From Caenorhabditis remanei (Eukaryota > Nematoda > Chromadorea > Rhabditida > Rhabditidae), in NCBI RefSeq assembly GCF_010183535.1, contig NC_071333.1:3038001-3102000 (forward strand): 64,000 nt of DNA, read 5' to 3'. How positions within the stretch are numbered: the stretch's first letter is position 1; each line of letters starts with the position of its first letter. This document shows positions 44,126 to 55,248 of this stretch, in pieces. A model generated the notes under the pieces. The model searched no databases, was not told the origin of the DNA, and worked only from the letters and a program-made list of their open reading frames with translations. Position numbers and translations under genes: made by a program.

Positions 44126-46456
44126 TTAGTAGTCCAGGTCCAATGGATCGGCTGGAGCATTCTTCGGTATCCTGAAATCTGCCGGACGGTCCCTTTGTTC
44201 TTGTGTATCTGGCATATAATCGGGATCCGTTTCATCCGTTTCTTGACTAGACTCCTCCTCTTCGTCTTCCTCCTCCAATTCTTCTTCTTCTTCCTCAGAC
44301 TCGGAGACGTTCTGAAACAATAAAAAAATATTCGAAAATTGTAGAGCACTAAAACATAAACAGAATGAAAACTTTTTTTTCAGTTTGAAAACTTCAAAAA
44401 ATTTTATGCCTTTAACATTATTAATAAAGGTTTAAAAATTGTATATTACAGTACCAGCCAAAATACATCATGTTTTACCTTTTTCATGTCAGTAGAAAAA
44501 ACCCAACTTAAGTGTCATGGTAGAACTAAATGTCCCACAAAATTATTTTAATGAATCAAAAAGTCCAAGTTTAAAACTCCATTTTTGTAGTTGACATCTG
44601 TTGTGTATGGTCACTCCCTAGCAAGTTACGTACATCGCGAAAAAGTAATTTCTTCCTCAACTTGACACATTGTGCAGTATAGTGCGATTTTGAGCTGTCC
44701 ATAGAAAAAATCATAACTCTCTAGGGAGTACCTGTACAGAAAATTGATAACTACAAAAACGGAGCTCTACTTTTCATCTGTTTGATCCATAAAAACGCTA
44801 CTTCTTGTGGGAAATTGTTTTGCAATGAGAGACTCTCAAAGTTGGACATTTTAAACACAAAAGGCAAAGTATGATATCATTCTGGCCGGTACTGTATGCG
44901 TTTTTTCTAATTTTTGATTGGCTGATTTGAAAAAAAAACGTACCAAGTTAAGCGTTCTCAAGCGCTTAGCGGGAGAGGGCGTCGCATTCACGTCCGGCAC
45001 TTGAGCAGCCTTTTTTTTGGGGGTTTGATTTTGGTCATCAGGCTCTTCTCGAGATGTTTCGAGTTCCTCTGGAGGTGAAACTCCTCGACTCCGTCTGAAG
45101 TTGTTACTGCTTCCGGCTTGCTGTAAATGTGAGATTGTTTGAAAATTACAGAATTTTCATTCAAACTGACCAGTTGTGACGATCCTGATCCTTGATCTGG
45201 TTCCGCAGCGGGTCTTTTGGTCGGCGTCTTGACGAGTGTCTGTAATTTTCCAAATTTATGTACTTATAGGAGTTCATGAAGTATGTAATACACGAATTCT
45301 GTGACTATGTTACAGTACCGCTCAAAATGATATCAGCTTCTGATTTTCTGGTCATAACTTATGTATTTTAAATTGGTCGGTTCTGCCTGAAACTTTGAGA
45401 AATGGTTTTCTATAAAGATCAAATTGTATATTTAAAAAAAATTCTGGACCTGAAATCCAAGTTTTACAAGCTTTCTGCACTTATTTCAAAAATCGTGAAA
45501 ATTTGAGAAAATGCAGATTTCTATTTCCAAAAGAGAGTTTTATTAGTTTTTTAATAGTTTTTTGGTGTAAACAGCTTAGATCTCTGTTTTTGGCAACAGA
45601 GCAGAATTTTTCACCTTATATTCTTTTATTTCACACTTTTAAAGCTTGGTTGTATCTACATATTAGGCGTTGTGAACTTTGAAAATCTTTAAAACTGTAT
45701 TTCTTAATTAAGGTCGCAAAAAATTTTACTAGGCTAAGCTATAAATGAAATGTTAAGTCTTATCCTTATAAAGATTCTAAACCAATCTCCAGAACCCTTG
45801 AACAATCAAATGTTGCATCTATACAACCAAATCTATGCATCAAATATTTTCTCAAAATTTCTAGTCAAACTGACTAATTGGAAACAAACTATGAATCAAT
45901 ATACCGTTTTTGAGTGGTACTGTAGGTTACTAGACAACGGAACTATTAAGGAATAATTTTGAAATTGTCAAAAAAAAAAAGTAAAATATAATTTTTGTTT
46001 GTCTTCAATTTGTCAGAAAAAACTTACAAACTTCAGTTCCGTTTTTGCTCCAGTTGTGGTTATGGAGCTTGTCAAGCTCACCGCCTCCTGATCCGCGATG
46101 AATCGCTTAATCTCCGGAATAACCGTGTTTTCCAGCAGTTCTTGGTGATGTGGTGGTGTCCTGGTGGTCGAAGGTCCAGCCTGCTGCTCCCTTGGAGTAG
46201 CCACGATGTCGTCAAAAGAGTCTCTTGAGCTTTCGTCCATGTCAATCTGTAGCCCATGCTTCCTTGCGTCCATACGAGAAAGCAATTGTTCTCTGGTGAA
46301 AGGAGTAGCTCCTGCAGGGAACTCGTCGAAGTCATCATCCGACTCTGGTTCTCTTTTAACCACAGTGCTGGACGACTGGTCCGGGTGGAAGGAGTCGTCA
46401 TCAGGCTCCTCTGTTTTGACCACAGTCTTTGGGGACGTTTTCTTGTAGGACGACAT
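44126..46456 (-). CDS. Small acidic, disordered, probably nuclear protein
   Basis: Four predicted exons (46456-46028, 45239-45171, 45120-44944, 44311-44126), all phase 0, give 286 residues. There is no recognisable fold. The N-terminus has two sumoylation-type motifs (VKTE near residue 13, VKRE near 33), each next to an Asp/Glu stretch. One predicted helical patch is HHQELLENTVIPEIKRFIA. Two basic patches (KTPTKRP near 147 and TPKKKAAQ near 203) could serve nuclear import. An acidic run of about 24 mostly Glu/Asp residues starts near residue 228, then the C-terminus FRIPKNAPADPLDLDY. ATTTCAG lies two bases before ATG. Acidic tail plus basic patches suggests a chromatin or histone-binding role, but that is inference only. 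Introns 1 and 3 hold MITEs. Confidence 0.85.
44500..44850. repeat. MITE in intron 3 of the acidic-protein gene
   Basis: TTTTTGTAGTTGACA ... GGTCACTCCCTAGC on the left is inverted as CTAGGGAGTACCTGTAC ... GATAACTACAAAAACGG on the right. The outer flank CTCTCAAAGTTGGAC matches the 26445-26810 family. Confidence 0.65.
45313..45922. mobile_element. 610-bp MITE, CAGTACCGCTCAAAA termini, TA target site
   Basis: Ends are CAGTACCGCTCAAAA at 45313 and TTTTTGAGTGGTACTG at 45922, flanked by TA on both sides as in Tc1/mariner elements. Situated in intron 1 of the acidic-protein gene. A related element sits in intron 1 of the OTX gene (16412-16830). No transposase. Confidence 0.75.
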
Positions 46457-46544
46457 ATCTGAAATAAGTTCTAATGAGAAAAAATATAGATTTTCTAATC
46501 AATGGTTAAGATAACTAGAAATAGAGGGGTATAGAAGAAAGATA

Positions 46545-46566
46545 AGCGGAGACTTGCGGAGACGCA
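46545..46566 (-). promoter_or_regulatory. GAGACGCAG promoter-type motif
   Basis: GCGGAGACGCAGCAGG lies about 95 bases upstream of the acidic-protein start. GAGACGCAG (CTGCGTCTC on the other strand) also occurs at 48593 and, as GAGACGCAGAG, at 10669. I recall CTGCGTCTC as an over-represented Caenorhabditis promoter word. The factor is not established here. Confidence 0.35.
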
Positions 46567-46774
46567 GCAGGAAGAAGACAACAAACAATTAAAGAAACAG
46601 AGAAATGGATTCTATGGAATCAAAGTAAACAGAAAACTGAGACGGTGATATTATGGAGATGACAAAGGAAAAATAAGGGTGTGACAAAATATATAAGATT
46701 ATTGTTACTCAGCCAGAAGCGATAGTTCTTGAAGTTGCAATTTTGAAAAAATGCAGAGGTGATACGCAGTTTAA

Positions 46775-46985
46775 TTTTTAATTTATTTATTTCATCGAAG
46801 GGTGAATACCACTTACACGTGAAAATGAATTGATTTTAAGAGTTACATGAAAGAGATGGTTAATAAATAGAAAAAGAAATAGATAACCGGGAATAGGAGC
46901 AAACGGGGAGTAGAACAGAAAGATATAGAGGGGTAAAATAGTTAGAGTTATGGGCCTATTGACCAAGTTGCAGAAAAGGAAGCAA
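46775..46985 (-). mobile_element. Possible LINE 3' end
   Basis: Read on the minus strand this is a pyrimidine-rich run ending CGATGAAATAAATAAATT, resembling the retroposed tails at 43175 and 43970. No coding part. Weak evidence. The rest of 46567-47527 shows no gene. Confidence 0.3.
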
Positions 46986-47527
46986 AAAACTATTTTGTGA
47001 GTATATATAAAAAATAATTTTTTGCATTTTCTGCTACCCTGTGAGTAACTCCATCACTAGTTGAAGTAAGACAAGAAATAGTGCTAGATGGTGTTTTAGG
47101 ATAGAAAATTTTGAAAAAGGTAATTTATTTAAGCTTCCCTAACCGATGCTTTCATTTTTGTAGTTGACGATATTTCTGAGATCTTTCTGAGCCCAGAAAA
47201 CAAAACGGAGCCTCCAAATACCAGAGAAATTGTAAGGTATCAAATTTCATTTCACGCATGTTTTTATGTGATAATTGAGAATCAAATTTCATATTTTTTT
47301 ATACCTAATATAACTGATGACCTCTCTCAGTCAGACTCGAAAAAGTAACACATTGTACATCCTTACACATTTATTGGACGATTGAGTATCAAATTTCAGA
47401 TTTTTTCCAGTATCTACCCGATGAAAGAAGTTTTTGAAAAATGTGAATGGAAAAATAGTTGTCTTTTTTTCGCTTATATTGGAGGGGCGCTTCAAATTAA
47501 AGGGAAAACTATGTAAGGTGAAAAAAA

Positions 47528-47935
47528 ATGAATGAACGGAGAATGAAGAAGACTCTTCGCAAGGTGGGCAAGACGGAAAAAGGCTCCAAAATTTTGAATA
47601 ACGGAAAAAAAAACTTAATTGCCAAAGATGACAGAAAGATAGTGAAGTTTCAACAAGAATCTGGTACATATTCTTGTGAAACATACGATTTTAGAGAAGA
47701 TAATAAGAGATTTTTATCAAAACGACCGAAAAAATCTGGCGGAAAAGTACAAAACATTCTAGTTCAAAAATTACGAAAAGGTGTTAGATGTAACAAGATT
47801 GGAATTGATAACAGGAGCTGCTTCTTGCTATTTATACTGCTACTGAAGACGGAAAAGAAGATAGAAAATGATTCAGGCCGAGAACAAAGAGCGGTAAAAT
47901 CAAAAAGAAAAAGGACAAAGAGAATTCAAAAATGA
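47528..47935 (+). CDS. Possible single-exon orphan, 135 residues, very basic
   Basis: One uninterrupted frame of 135 codons in AT-rich intergenic DNA. The product is about a quarter Lys plus Arg (MKKTLRKVGKTEKG; KSKRKRTKRIQK at the end), with one short hydrophobic patch (SCFLLFILLLK). There is no acceptor upstream and no similarity I recognise, and the A-rich plus strand favours chance Lys codons. It may simply be random. Listed for completeness. Confidence 0.2.
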   Translation: MNERRMKKTLRKVGKTEKGSKILNNGKKNLIAKDDRKIVKFQQESGTYSCETYDFREDNKRFLSKRPKKSGGKVQNILVQKLRKGVRCNKIGIDNRSCFLLFILLLKTEKKIENDSGREQRAVKSKRKRTKRIQK

Positions 47936-49060
47936 TTGTTTCATTTTTTAAAATTTATAACTTTTGCAATTTTCAATTTTTGTCTGGTAAAAATCATTGA
48001 AATTCGCTGGAGTAAATTCAGAAGTCATTCATGTTCCATCAGATGAGATGGAACAGAGAAAGAAAGAAAAATAGAGAGTAGTGAGGTGTAGTGGAGGCAC
48101 AGAGAAACGAGCGCTCTCGTCGGTGGAGAAGATGGAGAAGAAGGTTATTATTGGAAAGGCCGGAGGGCTTTCTATCAAGAGAGAAGGAGAGAAGGGTGGT
48201 GGAGGAGAAGAGGGGGTATGAATAGCAAGTGATTTTATTTTTGCAGAAATAAATTGTCACCTTTTTCCTTAAAGTTGCAAAAAAGAAATTTTTCAGTTAT
48301 TAGCTAATTTGAAGTTTTGAACCACAAAAAATCGAATTTGGGTGAATTTTCTTCCAAAAATTTTTCAAAACAATATGATTTTATCCCAGATTGAGCCTTG
48401 TTACACAAAAAAACAAAACCGTATCCTTACATCCTTATAGAAAGCGCCTTACAAGTCCAAAGTCTACTACACACCTTCATCCGTCCCCCGTTTCTCATAT
48501 CGCATCTAAGCGTCCCCCCGATTTCTATTTCGCAACATTTTCTGCCTGCGGGTGGTGTGCACACATAAATAGAAGAGAGGCAATGAGTCGCTGTGGAGAC
48601 GCAGAAGTATGACAGAGTCGACACGTGTTTAGGCAAAGAGGGAGAAGACAATTGTTGTGTTATTGTGTTGAGAAGAAACTGGGGAAGTTGAGATTGCAAA
48701 AAGGAGAATAGACACATTTGTAGTAGAAATACAGAGAGAAGTACTATTTTTTATCAACTTCATTCAATTTTCTAGAAAAACGTTTTTTAAATGTTCAGAA
48801 CCATTTCCTTTCTTATAATTTTTCTATTCCATTCTACATAAATCTTTGGTTTATATTTTGAAACACGAAAAAAACATGAAATGTGCCGTTATGGGCGTCA
48901 AATAAAATGTAAATGCAGACCGAAAGTTTTCAAAATAAAAAATGTTTGTTTCGAATGGTAATTTTGGTTTGAAACTATAGTATTACAATAGTAAAAAACT
49001 TTTTAGATTTTCTGAAACTTACTCTTCTTGTTTTAGAACACCCCCCTCTCTCTTTGTCTC
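47936..49060. other. Intergenic with polypurine tract
   Basis: 48050-48215 is nearly all purine on the plus strand (AGAAAGAAAGAAAAATAGAG and GAGAAGGAGAGAAGGGTGG). No supported gene. Confidence 0.4.
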
Positions 49061-49069
49061 TTATTTTCC

Positions 49070-49360
49070 AGACTTATCACGGGCCGGTGGCCCGGCCTAC
49101 TCGGCCCGTTGTGAAACATTTTTTCAAAACATTTTGTGTTTTTGAACTTTTTTTGAAAATTTTTTGAACTTTTTTGAAAAAAGTATAGTTTTCGAATAAA
49201 CATTTAAAATTGAATCAAAATGTGAATATCTATGATAATTTAAGTATTTTTACTCTTTTTTTCGAAAAATTTCAAAAATAAATTGCTAAAAATGGGTACC
49301 CATTTTTGAATCTGGGCCGACCGGGCCGGGCCGGCCCGATTTTTGACAAGTCTGTTATTT
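49070..49360. repeat. Full-length-looking GGCCCGG-family element
   Basis: The left CAGACTTATCACGGGCCGG and right GGGCCGGCCCGATTTTTGA, then CAAGTCTG, form inverted GC-rich ends about 280 bp apart around an A/T-only centre (TTTTTTGAAAA words). One of the clearest copies for defining the family's ends. Confidence 0.65.
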
Positions 49361-49450
49361 TCTGTTTGCTTCCTTGAATTTCTTCTCTTCTCCGCGTACA
49401 AAAAAACTGAGGTCACCTCCTCTCTCCGTTGCCTATACGTACGTCTCCTC

Positions 49451-50903
49451 ATGTTTGCCGTTGTCTCGTGCGTAAGCTGATTCTTGAAGGCAAAAGGGAC
49501 CACCTTTGTGAGGACGGTCTCCAATATACGTTCTATGGCACTTGTTATTGTGCCTCACAACTAATTTTCAGTTCTTGCATAAAGATAGTTAGAGAAAACT
49601 TCAGTAGCAGATTTCAGGACTGACAACAAGTTAGGAGTAGCAGATTTTGCGAACAGCCACGAAACGTTTGAAAGTAAATAACTGCAAATTAGCTTTTGTT
49701 TATGGATTTATTTCGAAATAAAACTTGTCTCAAAATCATCTCCAAAAGCTCATCGTGAACTTGAATTAAAAATTTTTTTTCAGATCCACGAAGGCTTCCT
49801 TTTCAATACCCTACCCACTCCTCGTTTGCTGTTGATCGAACACGGAGCAAATTTTTGGATCGTGATGAACAAAATCCACGAGGTAAGTTGTTTGGTTCAA
49901 GAATTACTTGTCAAGGCCCGAGCACTTGACTCCTAAATTTATGATTCATATAATTTTCGAATTTTCTTTGCGAAGAAGTCAAATTTTTACTATCATCCAG
50001 AATAAGGAGAAATTCTGAAAAATTATCGAAAGCGTTTTTTTTTGATGAAAAGTTGAAAAAAAAAGTTCAAAAAAATTGGTTCATTTTTTGAAGCCAGGGC
50101 TTCGGGCCTGGCCGGGCCTTTAAAAATTTTCCAAGTCTTGTCACGGCCTGGGCCTTGACAAGTATGGTATAAACTAAGAATTTCAGTTTCTGATAGAAAA
50201 TGAACTCCACAGTGAAGTTCCGGCATGATCGAAATGAAAAACGATGTCTAGTTGGCCATTTCAAATTTCGACATTGTTTTTCGTATGGTACTTTGCAAAT
50301 TATCGGGGTCTATCACTGAAATACTAAATAACTAAACTCTTCAAAATTTCAGAGTCTCCAACTGCATTTGCGCCCAGAACTACCCCCGGAATGTTGGATT
50401 AAAGAAAATTGGTTTGTTGAATCGGTATTTGAAGGAGAACCAGAAGAAGATGTTGACGTAGGTTTTTATTTAAATGAAACCAAACTTGCAACGAGCCGGG
50501 GAGACTGGAGATAATTCAGCGGCCCGGCCCAACCCGGCACAGGTGGCCCGGGTCTCCGCAAAAAAAAATGAAATTGGAATTTTTTTCGAATTTTTTTCTG
50601 CAAAAAGTAGAAATTTCGAATATTTTTTCAAATATCAACAAAAACTCAGACGTACATAAAATTTTTGACTATTTTTGATGAAACTTTTTGAAAAAATTGT
50701 GCACGTTTTTGACTCCGGGCCGACCGGGTCGGGTCGAACCTGCAAACTTCTTCACCGGGCCGAGATTTTGGAAGTCTGAATGAAACAATTATTATATAAT
50801 TCTTAGCAAGTTCCAAATTAAAATAATCTATATTGCAGTAGCTGGTAATGAGTTGCTAATAGAAGTCTACCACACTCTCAATCGAAAAATTCTGATGAAT
50901 TGA
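49451..50903 (+). CDS. Possible 97-residue protein, four exons
   Basis: Predicted exons 49451-49471, 49784-49882, 50353-50461 and 50839-50903 splice in phase with consensus sites to 97 residues. Middle exons look coding: LPTPRLLLIEHGANFWIVMN, LRPELPPECWIKENWFVES and VFEGEPEEDVD, ending IEVYHTLNRKILMN. The first seven-residue exon is the weakest part, and an upstream frame containing LVRKLILEGKRDHLCEDG may be the real 5' exon. I recognise no domain. Introns 2 and 3 each contain a GGCCCGG-family insertion. AATAAA at 51113 lies 210 bases past the stop. It could also be a decayed gene. Confidence 0.4.
49905..50165. repeat. GGCCCGG-family element
   Basis: Left TACTTGTCAAGGCCCGAGC and right CGGCCTGGGCCTTGACAAGTA are inverted termini about 240 bp apart. 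In intron 2 of the possible 97-residue gene. This copy shows that the element ends in ACTTGTCAAGGCCCG. Confidence 0.75.
50475..50785. repeat. GGCCCGG-family element
   Basis: GC-rich ends (AACTTGCAACGAGCCGG; GGCCGAGATTTTGGAAGTCTG) around an AT-only centre, in intron 3 of the same possible gene. Confidence 0.6.
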
Positions 50904-51112
50904 TGGAAGCAATGTATTTTCGCCGGATTGACGAGACCATTTCTTTGGTAATTTTACTTCATATCTTGTTTCCGTTCACAATGAAATCACCAGTTTGCAA
51001 TAATTTTATTTTCAGGACATGTGAACGACTGTTGGAATACAAAACACGATTTGTGCGATCGCGCTGGTTGATGAAAACGATTGATTGAAAGCGTTGCTTT
51101 CTATTTATTGAT

Positions 51113-51118
51113 AATAAA
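51113..51118 (+). terminator. Poly(A) signal
   Basis: AATAAA downstream of the possible 97-residue gene, about 150 bases from the stop of the convergent F-box gene. Confidence 0.45.
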
Positions 51119-51264
51119 ATTTTTTCATGGTGCAAGAAAAAATGTGATTGAATCACACAAATAGTAATTTTCAAACAAAAAAATGGATAAATAAAATACA
51201 AAATCACATGTATAAGAAAAGTATCAATTGGCGGGAAATGAAACCACAGAATCAAAGTAATTTT

Positions 51265-52425
51265 TTACTGGAGCATCTTGTTTGCATGCTTCTCCAGAAA
51301 CTGTTTCTCATTCATGTTCCACGCAGTAAATGTCAATGATTTCGATTCAACTTTAACCGAAGCCACGTATCCATCTGATTTCCTTACTATATAGAATTGA
51401 CTGGAAAAATCACAAGAATTCAATACGAGAGGGAGAATTCGGAGTCTGAAAGAATTTTTTGTATCAAAAGTTGGTCTTTGAAAGCGAAAACAAACCTTTG
51501 TGTACGACGATAAATCGGAAAAGTGTCCATTGAATGAAACTGTTTGAAACTGCATTGACTCATGATTACCTCGGGGTGCAGTTCGCATTCTTCATCAACA
51601 GTCATACAAACAACATTCAAGTTTTGATATCCATAATTCGATATCCAGTCATTCAGAAACTGGATTACTGTAGAATCGCTTAGTTCTCCTTTGTACACGT
51701 GTAACTCTCTTCCTTTGAAATTGGCCAAAAATTCGTCTCCTTTGCTGCCATCAATCCAATAATTCAAAACTTGCGTTTCCGCAAGTCCTGGAACGTTCTC
51801 GAGGTTCGATCCTCTTGTTGCAAACAAACAGAGAAATTCAGGAAATGGGGAGTAGCTCAAAAACGATGACAATTGTGATGCCGCTGTCTTATAGTCTAGT
51901 ATACACTGCTGACTGCTTCTTATATTGGTCAATCTTGGTATATAATTACAGTGAGTTATCAATTCGTATTCAGTTTTCAATCCAACAAAACTGAGCAAAA
52001 AGCTGTGAACTGTTTGTAAAATCGCTTCTCCTTTCCCCTCGTCGCAGTATAAAGTACACTCTTCGCTCTCCGTTGGCATACTAAAATGACTGACATTTAT
52101 TTCTCAGCGAATACGGAATAACTCACCAACACTGTACATCCATTCCCATAAAGTTCATTTGAATTGGAATTCGATCACCTATTCTTGACTTTAATTGTAT
52201 TCTGAGAAAAAATTCTCCTTCTTTGTAGGTAGTTGCAATTCTAGTATTAACCGATGACCAGCAATGATAAACAATTAATTCAAATTTACTTGATTTCCAT
52301 TTCATCATGTTTTCCACAAAATCTCGTAGTTTTCTTGAACAGAACGACAGCAAAATCAGCTCAATCAGCTGCATGCTTCTCAATATTTCTTTTTGAACAA
52401 CCCAAGGAAACTTTGAAATTTTCAT
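51265..52425 (-). CDS. F-box protein with FBA_2/sdz-33-type region (fbxb-like)
   Basis: Three predicted exons (52425-52127, 52080-51496, 51445-51265) with 46- and 50-bp introns give 354 residues. The N-terminus FPWVVQKEILRSMQLIEL, then LLSFCSRKLRDFVENMM, is a standard worm F-box. The large exon carries FBA_2 hallmarks: NYWIDGSKGDEFLANFKGR, SDSTVIQFLNDWISNYGYQN and a final SDGYVASVKVESKSLTFTAW strand pair. Presumed SCF adaptor. Members of this family turn over quickly between species. TTTTTCAG lies one base before ATG. A tandemly duplicated segment sits just upstream (52455-53070). It resembles the plus-strand F-box gene at 39.6 kb in layout, but the two are far diverged. Confidence 0.88.
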
Positions 52426-52454
52426 CCTGAAAAACAAATAATATAAATAAATCG

Positions 52455-53070
52455 TGAAAAAAGTGGTGTGGAAGTGATGTGGGGAAGAAAGGGAAGAGAT
52501 GAAGAGCATCTGCTCCGTTTTGTATTCAGATGATGTGGATCAAATGGTAGAAGAAGACGAGTGTCGGGCCATCTGAGAAACAGTTTCGGTAAGTTGACTA
52601 CCCTAATTCGAAATATTTATGAGATCATAAACATTTTCATTGATAATCTTTTAATGATACAATCTCCTGTGTGTCCTGAAAGTCCCCGAGAAAAATAGAA
52701 TGAAGACGTCAGAGACGACTAATACTGAGACCCTTGTGTTAAACACGCACACTTTATCAATACACGCAAGAAAACCCACGAGACTATTGAACGGGAAAAA
52801 ACGTTTCCAACTGCACTCACCAAAACTCACTAATTTTTATTATAAAAAATGGCGGCTTTTTCTGAGATTCTTTTAAGTTTAAAAACGTCGTGAAAAAAAG
52901 CGGTACGACTAACTTCGTGAAAAAAAGTGGTGTGGAAGTGATGCGAGTACAAAAGAAAAGGGAAGAGATGAAGAGTATCTGCTCCGTTTTATATTCAGAT
53001 GATGTGGATCGGCAGAACGAGACGTGTGTCATCTGCCGGGCAATATGAGAAACAGTTGCGGTGAGTTGGC
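52455..53070. repeat. Duplicated upstream segment of the minus-strand F-box gene
   Basis: 52455-52610 and 52920-53070 are same-orientation copies. Both carry GTGGTGTGGAAGTGATG, then GGAAGAGATGAAGAG, ATCTGCTCCGTTTT, ATTCAGATGATGTGGATC and GAGAAACAGTT. The left copy touches the F-box start, so a promoter or 5' UTR unit appears to have been duplicated. No second gene body follows the right copy. Confidence 0.75.
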
Positions 53071-53159
53071 CCAGGGTGCATCTATGTGTAATACGGGTCA
53101 GACGAGGAGAGTTGGGTGATGTGCAATCCTCTTTATTCTCTTTTTTTTGTTTTGCTTTT

Positions 53160-53880
53160 TTCTTCATCTTTAATGTGAAATAAAAAATGAATAAAAAAGG
53201 AATTTACAATCAAAAAAAGTCGCAACATTAATCGTGGAGTTATACGAATAATAATAAATTAATCAAAAGCTGAAGTTGTCCAGTATTAAAAAATAAACTG
53301 AAAAGCTTCTATCTTTGAACAACATGCATTTACTGACTGTTTTGCTTAATTCAAAAATGTTGTCTTAGAACTTGTTAGCCTAGGACTATACCTACCACTC
53401 AAGCATCCATTTTTTTCTGTTGGTTTCTAATGAAGCAAGCTCTGAACACTTAATTTTGGATAAAGAACAGTACATGTACTACTAATTCTGGAAAAATATC
53501 AGCTTTCTTTCTTGTTTTGTGTTCTAAAAAGAGGTTTTTATCCAATGAAAAAGAAATGGCGTGTTTTTCTTAATTTTTCATTTCACATTCATGAAAAATT
53601 TCTCAAAATCTGGGTCAAATACTTTTCACTTGCTAACTAGGGAATGACTCACACAAAGTATGGAGATACACAACATGAGATATATCGCTAGAAAGCTGAC
53701 GTTTCCCTGATTCCGAATCTATATTCAGTTTTCGCAGTGGCCCTCTCAGTTTTGAGAAATTTGGCTCCAAAGTTTGGTTAGTGCTCAAACTCAAGATGCC
53801 AACCCGCGTGTTGCCCCAACACGTAAATCCATTCAGGGAATAGTTAAAACAGCGGTTAAATGGCCTAGGGGGTTACATGT
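53160..53880. other. Intergenic, no gene seen
   Basis: AT-rich DNA without an exon-like frame. It leads into the palindrome at 53888. Confidence 0.4.
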
Positions 53881-53887
53881 GGAGTAG

Positions 53888-54563
53888 AGAGTGGACAGTC
53901 TATGGTTCGATTCCTTGCCTTTTTTCTTTATTTTTTTATTTTTTGTAATCCTCGTTTTTGTGTCCCATGGTCATCACAATGTGCCAGAAATGGGTTTTTG
54001 AAGCTTTCCGAGTCCATATTGACTTCCTACGACGTTTTAAGAAAAACAAATTTCAAGAAAATTTACTTTTCTGGGACGAAGTCCATGGTGAGAATGTAGT
54101 CGGAGTTTAAAAAAAACATTTCTTTAAAAGCTAGAAAAAAATAGAAAATTTGATTCCAACATGTTTGCATGATAGAGATCTTTAGACTACGACTTTAACT
54201 TCGAATCACCACATATGAAGCAGAGTAGTTGTTTCAAAAAAAAAGTATCTACCGGCGTAACAAGAAAAGAAATTACGGAAAAATCGTTTTTATATCTTGT
54301 CATAACATTTTCTATTGTTTTTCTAGCTTTTAAAGAGATGTTTTTAAAAAAACTCCGACTACATTCTCACCATGGACTTGGTCACAGAAAAGTAAATTTT
54401 CTTGAAAATTTTTTTTTTATTAAAACGTCAATATGGACTCGTAAAGCTTCAAAAACCTATTTCTGGCACATTGTGATGACCATGGGACACAAAAACGAGG
54501 ATTACAAAAAATAAACAAAGAAAGAAAAAAAGGCAAGGAATCGAACCATAGAGTGTCCACTCT
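53888..54563. mobile_element. Palindrome with tRNA-like B-box at both ends
   Basis: Arms of about 260 bp (53888-54150 and 54305-54563) are inverted with modest divergence. Each outer end carries GAGTGGACA, then CTATGGTTCGATTCCTTGCC, which contains a perfect GGTTCGATTCC, the RNA polymerase III B-box consensus. At the left end, TGGCCTAGGGG 45 bases earlier fits an A-box. I could not fold a tRNA (no acceptor stem), so this is not a functional tRNA. A tRNA-derived SINE head captured in a palindrome is one explanation. Confidence 0.6.
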
Positions 54564-55046
54564 AATTATGACTTGGGAAACACAAATTAAAAAAACATCT
54601 CGAAAATTAATTTCCTGGGCTTTTTTTCATGTTTTAAGTCTTTTTTTCACGTATTATTTTGCTAGAAAGAGTTTCAGAAAGTTTTGGGGGAAAATTTTTT
54701 TTCGATTTTTTTTTGAAAAACTTCTTCAGGCGAAAAACAAAACTTGTTTTAGATTTGGCTGAAACTTATTCAATTAATTATTCGCATTACTAGTAAACTT
54801 GTTTCATCGTTTTTAGTGAACCTCTAACTGTTTTTCGAATTTCTGAAGAATCTCTAGAATAAGTGTTTTCCCAAAATTTAAGGTCAATGGAACCTATATC
54901 AAATAAGTTATGATCAAAAAGCAAAAACTTTATACTCTTTTCAGCTGTTTTGTAATTAATCCGTAAACTCACAAGTCCCGCTCTTTCTGAATAATAAAAC
55001 GTGACTCTTTCACCTGTCTCTCCCCTATTTTCTGTTCTCTGAGACT
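54564..55046. other. Intergenic, no gene seen
   Basis: AT-rich with T tracts. No supported element. Confidence 0.35.
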
Positions 55047-55248
55047 ATGGTTCCAATGGAATGTCAACATATGGATGTGGTGGAAGAATCAATAGACAAT
55101 GATTTTTATCTCAATTTAGTACTTGCAAGTCAAAGATCTATGTTACAATCGTTTATTGAGGAATCAGAAGACAATAAAATACTTTGCACAAATAAAAAAA
55201 TTCATGTTTATAAGGTTTCGGTGATAAATGGATCCGACTTGATTAACA

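Noticed and set aside
50900..51088. 62-codon frame reading EAMYFRRIDETISL to RSRWLMKTID
   Set aside because: It reads through a consensus intron. After splicing the frame breaks, so it is more likely 3' UTR of the 97-residue candidate.
53840..53925. tRNA gene suggested by A-box-like and B-box sequences
   Set aside because: No acceptor stem, a poor T stem and no anticodon arm. Kept only as a tRNA-like repeat observation.
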